Shown here in pieces: positions 1-5,913 of a stretch of 6,054 nucleotides of DNA. Each line of letters opens with the position of its first letter. Position 1 is the first letter of the stretch. The DNA is from an uncultured Cardiobacterium sp. Lineage in GTDB: Bacteria > Pseudomonadota > Gammaproteobacteria > Cardiobacteriales > Cardiobacteriaceae. Made by a program: the position numbers and the translations under genes. The notes below the pieces were generated by a model. It was not told the origin of the DNA and ran no database searches. It was given only the letters and a program-made list of their open reading frames with translations. Where the stretch lies: the NCBI RefSeq assembly GCF_938028185.1, contig NZ_CALJAH010000171.1, positions 1 to 6,054 on the forward strand, in the 5' to 3' direction.

Positions 1-45
1 GGCATTCATGCCCGACGTTTTTTGATGTCGGCCATAAATGGCCGA
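1..45. repeat. REP-like double palindrome, cut by the window edge
   Basis: Two palindromes lie side by side. The left one is GGCAT-TC-ATGCC (1-12), followed by CGACG and six T (18-23). The right one is a perfect 8-bp stem with a 2-nt centre, TCGGCCAT-AA-ATGGCCGA (28-45), followed by CCTAC. The CCGAC at 12-16 and GTCGG at 27-31 suggest that the whole element has mirrored arms and that its left outer arm lies beyond base 1. On the plus strand the left hairpin plus T-run resembles an intrinsic terminator for a gene to the left. On the minus strand the right hairpin lies about 40 nt past the stop of the large membrane-protein gene but is not followed by a T-run. Its dispersed nature is inferred, because only one copy is visible here. 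Confidence 0.6.
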
Positions 46-84
46 CCTACGCGCTATCGCTCCTCAATCCTGGCGCAGGCGGCG

Positions 85-3000
85 TTATAGTTTGCTGACG
101 TTACGGCGGATGGCGGGCAGGGTGGTGGTGGCGGGTTTTTCTTCGGGCGAGCGGGTGTGCCAGTCGGCGGGGAGCAGGCGGGCGATGCTGTTGAGGGCGA
201 TGAACAGCAGCCAGAGGATGCCGTTGGTCAGCGGGTAGTCGCCGAAGGGCAGGAGGCGCAGCAGGTTGAGGATGGCGTAGCTGTCGTAGGGTAGTGTTGG
301 CTCGGTGAACGGCAGGGCGAGAAGGTGCTGTTGCAGCAGGATATTCACCGTCAGCCACAGCGCGGCGAAGGCGAGGTTCGCTACCATCAGGCGTCGTGCG
401 AACGGGCTCGGCAGCGCGGGCGGGGGCGGTTCGGGACGCGGCGGCGTTGGGTATGGGTTGCCGCTGGCGCTGGCGGCGATGTCGCGCACGGTGGGGTAGT
501 CGTCGAGCAGGGCGGTGCGGATGTGTCTTTCGTCGCCGTTGTGGTAGTAGATGGCGAGGTGTTCGGGGGTGGCGAACCTGCGTGGCGGCGCGTCGTAGGG
601 TACGGCGTCGATGTCGGCGAGGTCGTCCCAGGGGATGTGCAGGCCGGGCGCGCCCGGATACAGGCGGTTGCCGCGCGCGGCGAGGTGGAGGCCGTCCGCG
701 TCGATGCGGGCGACGGGCTGGTCGCTGGCGCTGAAGGTGTAGTGCAATTCGCGCCAGAGGTTGCGGGCGATGAGGGCGACGGGGCCAACAAGGAAGAGGA
801 TGAGGCCGCTGTAGCCGTGGATGAGGGCGTTGGCAAAGGGGACGGCAAGTGTCATCAGCAGGATGAGCCAGGCGCAGGCGCGGCCGTTGGCGCGGGCGAC
901 GAGGTGCGCCGGTTTGTACCAGGCGCGCGGGGTGATGTTGGTGCGTGCTTGTGGTGCAGCCGTAGGGGCGGTCATTCGGGCATCACGGCGGGTAGCGGTG
1001 TTCGGGCGTGCTTGCGGCGACGCGGGGCGTGGCTCCGGTGTCAGGGTCGCCTGTTGCTGGTCGTCACCAAGCCAGACGGTGATGTTGAGGACGATCAGAA
1101 TGAGAAACGGCCAACCGGCGGGGATGTCCAGGTTCAGGAGGTTAAGAGTGGGCAGGCCGATGGTGACGGTGAGGTTGGTGGCGAGCAGCGCCCAGGCGCG
1201 CGGACGGATGTGCAGCGGGCGGCTGTTGGCGGGCGGGATGTTTTTGGCGCTGCGGGCGGCGCGGCGGCGGGCGATGTCGGCGAGGATGTATGCAGCAATT
1301 TCCGGCGGTGGCTGCATTTGTTCATTCATGGCGCGCAGTTCGGCGGCAAGTTCGCTGTCGGGGTCGACGTCGTCGGGCAGTTCGCCGCGCAGACTGCGCT
1401 CCATGAAGTCGAGAAATTCGGGGTCGTCGTATTCGACGGGGCGGGCAATGGTGTTGTAGTGCGCCAGGCTGGCGCCGACGACGCGGGCGATGTCGCGCGC
1501 GATGGCTGCGTTGCCGGTGGCGTTGGTGCGGATATTGCGGTGGTCGCCGTCGCGGTTGGTGAGTATCAACAGTTCGTTGACGCTGCGCTCGTAGCGGTAG
1601 TTGCGGATGTGGTCGAGCTCTGCCCACGGCATGGTGAAGTTCAGTTTGCCGCCGCCGAGGTTGCCGTAGAGGTAGATGTGGTGGAAGTCGCGCTGGCGCG
1701 CTTTGGTGAGGGCGAGGTGCAGGCCGTCCGCGTCGCTGCGGGCAATGGGGCGGGTCGCGTAGGCGAAGGTGCGCCAGAGGAGGCGGGCGGCGCCGAGGGC
1801 GAGGATGGCGGTGATGAGGCTGAGGGTGAGGGCGGCGTTGCGGCTGCCGTGCATCCAGAGGTTGGGCAGGTGTTGCGCGAGGATACTGGCGGGGAGGAGC
1901 AGCCACCAGCCGAGCCAGTTGGCGCGGGCGATGGCGCGCGGGGCGCGGTACCACGCTCGCAGCGGGATGTCCGGGCGCGGTGCGGGCGGGGTGGCGGGCA
2001 GCGGTTCGCGGTAGGTGGCTTGGGTCTGCCAATGGCTTTGTCGCGCCCACCAGGCGAGGGCGGCTATGGCGAGGAGCGCGAGCAGGGTAAGTCCTGTTTC
2101 GCGGGGAGCACGCGACAGGTACAGCAGGGTAAGGCTGGCGGGCAAGAGGAGGCTGTTGGCGAGCAGCAGCCAGGCAAGCGGGCGGCGTCGCGGTGGCGGC
2201 AGCGGGGTGTCGTCCGGCAGCTGTTCGCCGTCGCGCATGGCACGGCTGGCGGCGACGATGGCGTCAATGCTGGTGTCGTTGTTGCCCGCCGCGCGCAGGG
2301 TGCGGTAGTGGCGGTCGCGGTAGTCGCTGAGGACGAGGACGCCGTCGTCGTTTTCAATGCGGCGCAGGTCGCGCCACGACAGGCGCAGCCGGGTCGCGCC
2401 GTCGCGGATGGTGATGCCGTTGCCGTCGATGCGGGCGACGGGGCGGGCGGGGTCGGCGATGAGGCGGCGCAGGGCGTGCCAGCCGGGGCGCAATAGCAGC
2501 ACGAAGCAGCCGAGGCCGTAGAGTGCGACGGGCAGGACAGGAACAGCGACAGCGATGCCACCGCGCAGGAGCTGTGCCGTCAGCAGCGGCGTAGCGACGA
2601 GGGCGGCGGCGAGCCAGCCAAAGAGTCGCCAGTTGTCGCGCTGGATGCTGCGCGGGTGTTTGTACCATGCCCGAGTTTCCGCGCGCGGGGTGTCGAGCGG
2701 CGCGCGTTCGCGGTGGCGGCGGATGTCGTCGAGGATTTGCGGCAGGTCGGGGCCAAGTTCGGGCAACGGCAGCCGTTCACACGGGGCATCTGCCGCCGGC
2801 GGGTTATCGGCGGCGGGGAGGTAGCTTTGCCCGTAGCGGGCGAGGTCGTGCGCCGGGGCGGTTTCGTCCGGTGCGGGGCGCGGCGGGGTGTCGCCGTGCA
2901 TGATGACTTCGAGCGCGTAGTAGTCGCCGGGTTCGAGGGTGGCGCGCAGTTCGGCGATTTGCGCCCATTGCCATTGGCCGAGCCAGCGCCCGTATTCGTT

Positions 3001-3360
3001 AAAGGCGGTGAGGCCGTTTTCGTCGCAGACGAGGATGGGCGGATTCCAGAGCAGGCGGATGAGGCTGCGATGGCAGACGAGCGCGAGGACTGCGGTGTAG
3101 ATGAGCGGGTACCAGGCGAGCCAGGCGGTACCGCCGCCCAGGTTTTTGGCATACAAGGCAAGCAGCGTGGCGGTGTAGCCGTAGCCGATGGGTGCGGCGA
3201 TGAGCCAGGTGAGCAGGCGCCAGCGGCGGAAGAGGTCGAAACGGCGCCAGATGAGGGTGTTGGCGGACTGGCGGTTGGCGGCAAAGAGCGGTCGGGGCAT
3301 GGGCAACGGCGGTTGGCGGGTGATGAGGGGGTTATGGGGGCGAAGGGTGTGTTTTTCCAA
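85..3360 (-). CDS. Large multi-module membrane protein with four PH-like repeats, function unknown
   Basis: I cannot name this 1091-residue protein. Visible structure: four units, each a transmembrane helix pair followed by a soluble beta-rich segment opening with a P-[VI]-x-x-x-D-x-[ND]-G-[IL] motif, at residues 107-117, 306-316, 537-547 and 881-891. A W-x-[DE]-[IL] strand follows in units 2-4 (WRDL, WAEL, WDDL), with WAQI in unit 1, and each unit ends in a helix. Units 2-4 are preceded by an AWY(K/R)-type box at 231, 469 and 813. Helix pairs are near 50-71/82-100, 246-266/271-291, 481-497/509-527 and 828-846/850-866. Three more pairs, with a shared A-x-x-L-x-A-[NT] start, lie near 393-438, 720-764 and 988-1062. 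Arginines flanking the helices put the soluble parts in the cytoplasm. The plan recalls YdbS/YdbT-type bacterial PH proteins and small STM3941-like proteins; this is a fold-level guess from memory. The start is TTG with GAGG 11 nt upstream; ATG at residue 21 is the alternative. Confidence 0.85.
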   Translation of the reverse strand: MEKHTLRPHNPLITRQPPLPMPRPLFAANRQSANTLIWRRFDLFRRWRLLTWLIAAPIGYGYTATLLALYAKNLGGGTAWLAWYPLIYTAVLALVCHRSLIRLLWNPPILVCDENGLTAFNEYGRWLGQWQWAQIAELRATLEPGDYYALEVIMHGDTPPRPAPDETAPAHDLARYGQSYLPAADNPPAADAPCERLPLPELGPDLPQILDDIRRHRERAPLDTPRAETRAWYKHPRSIQRDNWRLFGWLAAALVATPLLTAQLLRGGIAVAVPVLPVALYGLGCFVLLLRPGWHALRRLIADPARPVARIDGNGITIRDGATRLRLSWRDLRRIENDDGVLVLSDYRDRHYRTLRAAGNNDTSIDAIVAASRAMRDGEQLPDDTPLPPPRRRPLAWLLLANSLLLPASLTLLYLSRAPRETGLTLLALLAIAALAWWARQSHWQTQATYREPLPATPPAPRPDIPLRAWYRAPRAIARANWLGWWLLLPASILAQHLPNLWMHGSRNAALTLSLITAILALGAARLLWRTFAYATRPIARSDADGLHLALTKARQRDFHHIYLYGNLGGGKLNFTMPWAELDHIRNYRYERSVNELLILTNRDGDHRNIRTNATGNAAIARDIARVVGASLAHYNTIARPVEYDDPEFLDFMERSLRGELPDDVDPDSELAAELRAMNEQMQPPPEIAAYILADIARRRAARSAKNIPPANSRPLHIRPRAWALLATNLTVTIGLPTLNLLNLDIPAGWPFLILIVLNITVWLGDDQQQATLTPEPRPASPQARPNTATRRDARMTAPTAAPQARTNITPRAWYKPAHLVARANGRACAWLILLMTLAVPFANALIHGYSGLILFLVGPVALIARNLWRELHYTFSASDQPVARIDADGLHLAARGNRLYPGAPGLHIPWDDLADIDAVPYDAPPRRFATPEHLAIYYHNGDERHIRTALLDDYPTVRDIAASASGNPYPTPPRPEPPPPALPSPFARRLMVANLAFAALWLTVNILLQQHLLALPFTEPTLPYDSYAILNLLRLLPFGDYPLTNGILWLLFIALNSIARLLPADWHTRSPEEKPATTTLPAIRRNVSKL

Positions 3361-3375
3361 AATATAGCCATCCTC
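3361..3375 (-). promoter_or_regulatory. Ribosome binding site supporting a TTG start
   Basis: On the minus strand GAGG (3375-3372) precedes the TTG codon at 3360-3358 by 11 nt, which is longer than usual. The next in-frame ATG (3300-3298) has no purine-rich stretch before it. An ATG at 3371-3369 is out of frame with the long protein. TTG is therefore the best start available, though not a certain one. Confidence 0.4.
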
Positions 3376-3423
3376 ACAAAGCCCTATCCTCCATCCGCCG
3401 CCAGCGGTTGTCCCAAGTCGTAG

Positions 3424-3449
3424 GGGCGGTTAGCGCAGCGTAACCGCCC
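3424..3449. repeat. Stem-loop repeat, copy 1
   Basis: GGGCGGTTA (3424-3432), loop GCGCAGCG and TAACCGCCC (3441-3449) form a perfect 9-bp stem. It is flanked by CGTAG on the left and GTG on the right, as in the other tandem copies. No T-run follows on either strand, so it is not a standard intrinsic terminator. Confidence 0.75.
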
Positions 3450-3582
3450 GTGTTTATGAGGGCGGGTAGCTACAGTGAGACGATGCCGCAATTACGGGCG
3501 AGACGTTTTGCGCGATGGTATCAATGCCGCCGTGTCATCGCCCCAGTTTCAATCCGCTGCCAGCGGTTGTCCCAAGGCGTAG

Positions 3583-3608
3583 GGGCGGTTAGCGCAGCGT
3601 AACCGCCC
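3583..3608. repeat. Stem-loop repeat, copy 2
   Basis: Arms, loop and flanks are the same as in copy 1. GGGCGGTTA is at 3583-3591 and TAACCGCCC at 3600-3608, with a perfect stem. Confidence 0.75.
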
Positions 3609-3740
3609 GTGTTTATGAGGGCGAGCGGCTACGGTGAGACGATTCCACAATTACGGGCGAGTTGTTTTGCGCGATAGTATCAATACCGCCGTGTCATCGC
3701 CCAGTTTCCATCCGCCGCCAGCAGTTGTCCCAAGTCGTAG

Positions 3741-3766
3741 GGGCGGTTAGCGCAGCGTAACCGCCT
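3741..3766. repeat. Stem-loop repeat, copy 3
   Basis: Same element with one change in the right arm, TAACCGCCT. In a plus-strand RNA this leaves a G-U pair at the base of the stem; in a minus-strand RNA it is an A-C mismatch. Confidence 0.7.
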
Positions 3767-3884
3767 GTGTTTATGAGAGCGAGCGGCTACGGTGAGACGA
3801 TACCGCAATTACGGGCGATACTTTTTGCGCGATGGTATCAATACCGCCGTGTCATCGCCCTGGTTTCAATCCGCCGCCAGGAGC

Positions 3885-4082
3885 TGTTTACAATCGAAAA
3901 ATCCCCCTCCCCTGCAGGGCGAAGCCCGCAGCGGGGGAGGGTCGGGGTGGGGGTAGCGATATTATCGATAAACCGAAATTCTGCTTTTTCAATTATTTGC
4001 TGCCCTCACCCCAACCCCTCTCTCGCTGCGCGAGCTGTCCCAGTCCCAGAGGGAGAGGGGCTTATACGCCGAATTGTAAACA
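3885..4082. mobile_element. MITE-like element with long imperfect inverted repeats
   Basis: The ends are exact inverted copies of TGTTTACAAT (3885-3894 and, reversed, 4073-4082). The similarity continues inward. The left arm has CCCCCTCCCC, a small GGGC-GAA-GCCC hairpin, then GGGGGAGGG and GGGGTGGGGG. Read on the other strand, the right arm has CCCCTCTCCC, a CTCG/CGAG hairpin, then GAGAGGGG and GGGGTGAGGG. The arms run to about 3953 and from about 4003. The core between them is AT-rich, includes the palindrome TTATCGATAA (3962-3971), and encodes nothing. This is the architecture of a non-autonomous transposable element. I see no clear target-site duplication in the immediate flanks. It separates the SDR gene (stop 4 bp away) from the tandem repeats and interrupts a fourth repeat unit. 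Either arm could act as a transcript 3' hairpin. Confidence 0.6.
3961..3992 (-). promoter_or_regulatory. Possible outward promoter in the MITE-like core
   Basis: On the minus strand TTGAAA (3992-3987) is followed after 16 nt by TATCGA, and after 20 nt by GATAAT, in the only AT-rich stretch of the spacer. It points towards the large membrane-protein gene, about 600 bp away. The -10 match is imperfect or the spacing is off, so this is only a candidate. Confidence 0.2.
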
Positions 4083-4086
4083 ACGC

Positions 4087-4920
4087 CTAATCCGCCGCCG
4101 CGAAGTGTTCCGGCGCCAGTGGCGGGCGGTCAAGCAGCGCGGCAAAGGCGCGGTTGTCGGCGCATGAACCCTCCGCCAGCAGGCGCAGGGTGGCGGCGCT
4201 CACCATGCCGTTGCTGATGTAGTTGGTCAGCGGCAACAGCGGCGCGAGCAGCGGCGATGGCAGCGGTAGCACGCGCGCCGCCGTTTTGCCGTGCAGGGTG
4301 CGACGCAGGGTGTTGAGGTACGCGGCGAGTGTCAGCGCACGGGCGCCGGTCATGTTCACGGTGGCGTGGCGCGAGGGGGCGGCAAGCAGCGCGGCGATGC
4401 CGTCGGCGATGTCGTTGATATGTACCGGTTGCAGCTGTTGTCGTCCGCCATCCGGCAGGGCGAGCAGCGGCAGGCGGGCGAGACGGATGAACAGTTCGCA
4501 GCTTTTGCCGCCGCGCCCGTACACCACCGACGGGCGCACGGTATCGGTCGGCAGTTGTGCGCGCACCGCCTCGTCGCCGCGCCCCTTGCTGCCGAGGAAG
4601 GCAACCGGGTGCCAGGCATCCGCGCCGAGGGCGGATATTTGCAACCAGCGGGCGACACCCGCCGCGCGCGCCCAGGCGGCAAGCTGCGCCGGGGCGTGGT
4701 GATGCACGGCTTCCAGAGCGTCCGTGTCGCGGCTCATGATGCCGACGGCGTTCACCACCGCATCCTGGCCGTGTAGCAAGGCGCGGGCGGCGCGTTCATC
4801 CAGCGCGCGCAGGTCGAGTTCGCGGTGGCCTGGCGTTTGTACTTGATGCCCGCAGGCGCGCAGGCGGGCGGCGAGGTGGCGACCGATGAAGCCGCTGCCG
4901 CCAAGGAGGAGGATGTTCAT
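4087..4920 (-). CDS. NAD(P)-binding SDR/epimerase-like oxidoreductase
   Basis: This 277-residue protein belongs to the extended/atypical short-chain dehydrogenase superfamily (NAD-dependent epimerase, NmrA or NDUFA9-like). An N-terminal Rossmann fold opens with GGSGFIG (7-13), the GxxGxxG dinucleotide-binding loop. NAVGI (57-61) and QISALGA (94-100, with Ser96) are the usual beta4/beta5 positions. RPSVVYG (129-135) and QPVHINDIADGI (164-175) are family hallmarks. Where YxxxK is expected the protein has FLGSK (108-112), so the tyrosine is replaced by phenylalanine while the lysine remains. There is no membrane segment or C-terminal DoxX-like domain; that domain is encoded separately two genes upstream. 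ATG is preceded by GAGG 5 nt away, and this Shine-Dalgarno overlaps the DUF2269 stop codon, implying coupled translation. The substrate is unknown. A redox or cofactor-binding role beside the membrane partners is inferred. Confidence 0.9.
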   Translation of the reverse strand: MNILLLGGSGFIGRHLAARLRACGHQVQTPGHRELDLRALDERAARALLHGQDAVVNAVGIMSRDTDALEAVHHHAPAQLAAWARAAGVARWLQISALGADAWHPVAFLGSKGRGDEAVRAQLPTDTVRPSVVYGRGGKSCELFIRLARLPLLALPDGGRQQLQPVHINDIADGIAALLAAPSRHATVNMTGARALTLAAYLNTLRRTLHGKTAARVLPLPSPLLAPLLPLTNYISNGMVSAATLRLLAEGSCADNRAFAALLDRPPLAPEHFAAAD

Positions 4921-4927
4921 CTGCGCC

Positions 4928-5398
4928 TCACACCGGTTTGAAAACCATCAGGAAATAGATTACGACGGTGGCGCAGAAGGCGGGATAGCCGAGCAGCTCC
5001 CAGCGCCGCGCCAGGGTGCGGTAACGCGGTGGCATTTCGCGCGCGCCGGCGGCGTCGGCCTCGCGGGCAATTTTCGCCATTTGCAGTTGCAGCCACACCA
5101 CCGGCAGCCAGCAGAGGCCAGCGAAGGCGTAGAGGGCGAGCGTCATCCAAATCCACTTCGCCGACCACGGCCAGCCCGCCTGCCAAATCATCCAACTGCC
5201 TGATGAGACTTGGAATATCACCGTCGGTGTGGTAAACCACCAGTCGGCGCGCACCACCCAGCGGGCGACGACCGACTGCGCCGCGACCGAACCGCTGCGG
5301 TTCACCCAGAACATATAAAACGCGGTGCCGAAGCCGGTGCCGACCAGCAGCGTCGCCGAAATGATGTGTAACGTCTTGATGAGCAAATAGGTATTCAC
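4928..5398 (-). CDS. DUF2269-type integral membrane protein
   Basis: This 156-residue protein has four predicted membrane helices, near residues 5-27, 53-73, 81-105 and 134-153. The opening LLIKTLHIISATLLVGTGFG and the aromatic-rich centre (ADWWFTTPTVIFQ, then GWPW and KWIWMTL) fit the DUF2269 family of predicted integral membrane proteins. His11 in the first helix is typical of it. The biochemical function is unknown. The reading frame stays open further upstream, but the true start is GTG at 5398-5396: it overlaps the preceding TGA stop as GTGA, has AAGGAG six nt upstream, and gives the family-length protein. It ends 7 nt before the SDR gene. The arrangement points to a membrane partner of the SDR and DoxX-like proteins. 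Confidence 0.85.
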   Translation of the reverse strand: MNTYLLIKTLHIISATLLVGTGFGTAFYMFWVNRSGSVAAQSVVARWVVRADWWFTTPTVIFQVSSGSWMIWQAGWPWSAKWIWMTLALYAFAGLCWLPVVWLQLQMAKIAREADAAGAREMPPRYRTLARRWELLGYPAFCATVVIYFLMVFKPV

Positions 5399-5826
5399 GG
5401 GATTCTCCTTGCAAGATGACAGATAAGCGCCAGAATCGGCAGGTTTTTGACGAGCGGCGCGAACGGGTGCGCCCACGCCTCCGGCAGGCGCCAGGCGACG
5501 ATGAGGGTGTAGGCGATGACCGTTACCGCCTGCCCAATCCACAAGGCGCGACGCCGGGCGAGCGGGCTCAGGCAACAGACGCCGAGCACGACGTCCCAGG
5601 CAGATGCCGCGCAGAACAGCGGCCATTGCAGCGCGGACGGCACACCGATGCGCGCGAGCAGTTGCAACGATTCCTGCGGCGCGGCGAGGACGGGTTGCAG
5701 CCCGCTCCACAGCCAGAGAATGGCGAGCGAGAGCGGCAAATATGGCCATTCCCCTAAAGCCTCCTGACTTCGGCGACACGCCTTGTCCGGGGCTTTGGCG
5801 GTATCGCTATCGTATGGTCGTGGCAT
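5395..5826 (-). CDS. DoxX-like four-helix membrane protein
   Basis: This 143-residue protein is the first gene of the operon. A hydrophilic N-terminal stretch of about 28 residues precedes four hydrophobic helices near 30-48, 66-88, 94-112 and 124-139. SLAILWLWSGLQPVL (33-47) and especially HPFAPLVKNLPIL (120-132) are signatures of the DoxX-like family (the DoxX_3 type), in which the HPF-x-P-L-x-KN segment is strongly conserved. Members usually stand alone or form the C-terminal half of an SDR-DoxX fusion; here the SDR half is a separate gene in the same operon. The start is well supported: AGGAGG lies 4 nt before ATG. The TGA stop is shared with the GTG start of the DUF2269 gene. A role in membrane-linked redox chemistry is inferred from family and context. 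The polar N-terminal tail looks longer than usual. Confidence 0.85.
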   Translation of the reverse strand: MPRPYDSDTAKAPDKACRRSQEALGEWPYLPLSLAILWLWSGLQPVLAAPQESLQLLARIGVPSALQWPLFCAASAWDVVLGVCCLSPLARRRALWIGQAVTVIAYTLIVAWRLPEAWAHPFAPLVKNLPILALICHLARRIP

Positions 5827-5830
5827 TTCT

Positions 5831-5840
5831 CCTCCTTTGG
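5831..5840 (-). promoter_or_regulatory. Strong ribosome binding site of the DoxX-like gene
   Basis: AAAGGAGG on the minus strand, with the AGGAGG core at 5836-5831, lies four nt from ATG 5826-5824. It is the strongest Shine-Dalgarno in the window and fixes the operon's first start codon. Confidence 0.7.
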
Positions 5841-5852
5841 TGATTCAAGTTA

Positions 5853-5870
5853 TTTCTGTAAATACAGAAA
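5853..5870. promoter_or_regulatory. Perfect 18-bp palindrome, candidate operator
   Basis: TTTCTGTA-AA-TACAGAAA has 8-bp arms and a 2-bp centre with no mismatch. It lies 27 bp upstream of the DoxX-like start codon, where the core promoter or leader is expected. No strong -35/-10 pair stands out beside it; TATTTA within the palindrome is the best -10-like hexamer. Size and symmetry fit the site of a dimeric repressor such as a TetR-, MarR- or Rrf2-type protein. The regulator cannot be named. Confidence 0.45.
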
Positions 5871-5881
5871 CCGCATGGGCT

Positions 5882-5901
5882 AAAAAAACGCGCAGTACGC
5901 G
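5882..5901 (-). terminator. Short intrinsic-terminator-like hairpin
   Basis: Read on the minus strand, CGCG-TACTG-CGCG is followed directly by seven T (A 5882-5888 on the plus strand). The stem is only 4 bp but all G/C. It lies after the end of the gene entering from the right and before the operator-like palindrome, where a terminator would be expected. Confidence 0.4.
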
Positions 5902-5913
5902 GAGCGTAGGAAT

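Larger units (their letters stand above)
3395..3870. repeat. Three tandem 158/159-bp repeat units with an embedded stem-loop
   Basis: The units are 3395-3553, 3554-3711 and 3712-3870, each about 90% identical to the next by eye. A fourth begins at 3871 but breaks off after about ten bases, where the inverted-repeat element starts. Each unit has, in order: CCGC(C/T)GCCAGC, a stem-loop with 9-bp arms GGGCGGTTA and TAACCGCCC around GCGCAGCG, a GTGTTTATGAG tract, a CGAT-CCGCAATTACGGGCG tract, and GATGGTATCAATACCGCC with a short GGTAT-CA-ATACC palindrome. No credible ORF runs through the units. They occupy most of the spacer upstream of the large membrane-protein gene, so any promoter close to that gene must lie in or beside them. 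Nothing here resembles a CRISPR array, since the units are contiguous. Confidence 0.9.

Noticed and set aside
1639..1662. Walker-A-like GNLGGGK in unit 3 of the large protein
   Set aside because: The residue after the lysine is leucine rather than serine or threonine, and there is no Walker B or other ATPase motif. It is more likely a loop between beta strands.
325..2496. Plus-strand open frame of 723 codons opposite the large gene
   Set aside because: It is the mirror of a G+C-biased gene. The translation is glycine/valine/alanine-rich with no domain or membrane pattern, and the opposite strand has a coherent repeated membrane architecture.
2656..3423. Plus-strand open frame of 255 codons opposite the 5' part of the large gene
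   Set aside because: Low-complexity antisense translation that runs into the tandem repeat; no recognisable motif.
3395..3870. CRISPR array
   Set aside because: Units of 158/159 bp are contiguous and similar over their whole length, so there are no unique spacers, and no cas gene is present.
3767..4167. Plus-strand open frames across the repeat array and inverted-repeat element
   Set aside because: They are made of repeat and hairpin sequence, overlap each other in different frames and run into the opposite strand of the SDR gene.
5399..5779. 127-residue N-terminal extension of the DUF2269 frame
   Set aside because: It overlaps the DoxX-like gene in another frame and is arginine/alanine-rich without membrane helices. 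The GTG at 5398 has a good Shine-Dalgarno and gives the family length.
5856..5867. LexA (SOS) box
   Set aside because: The CTG and CAG half-sites are separated by 6 bp; the classical proteobacterial site needs about 10 bp.
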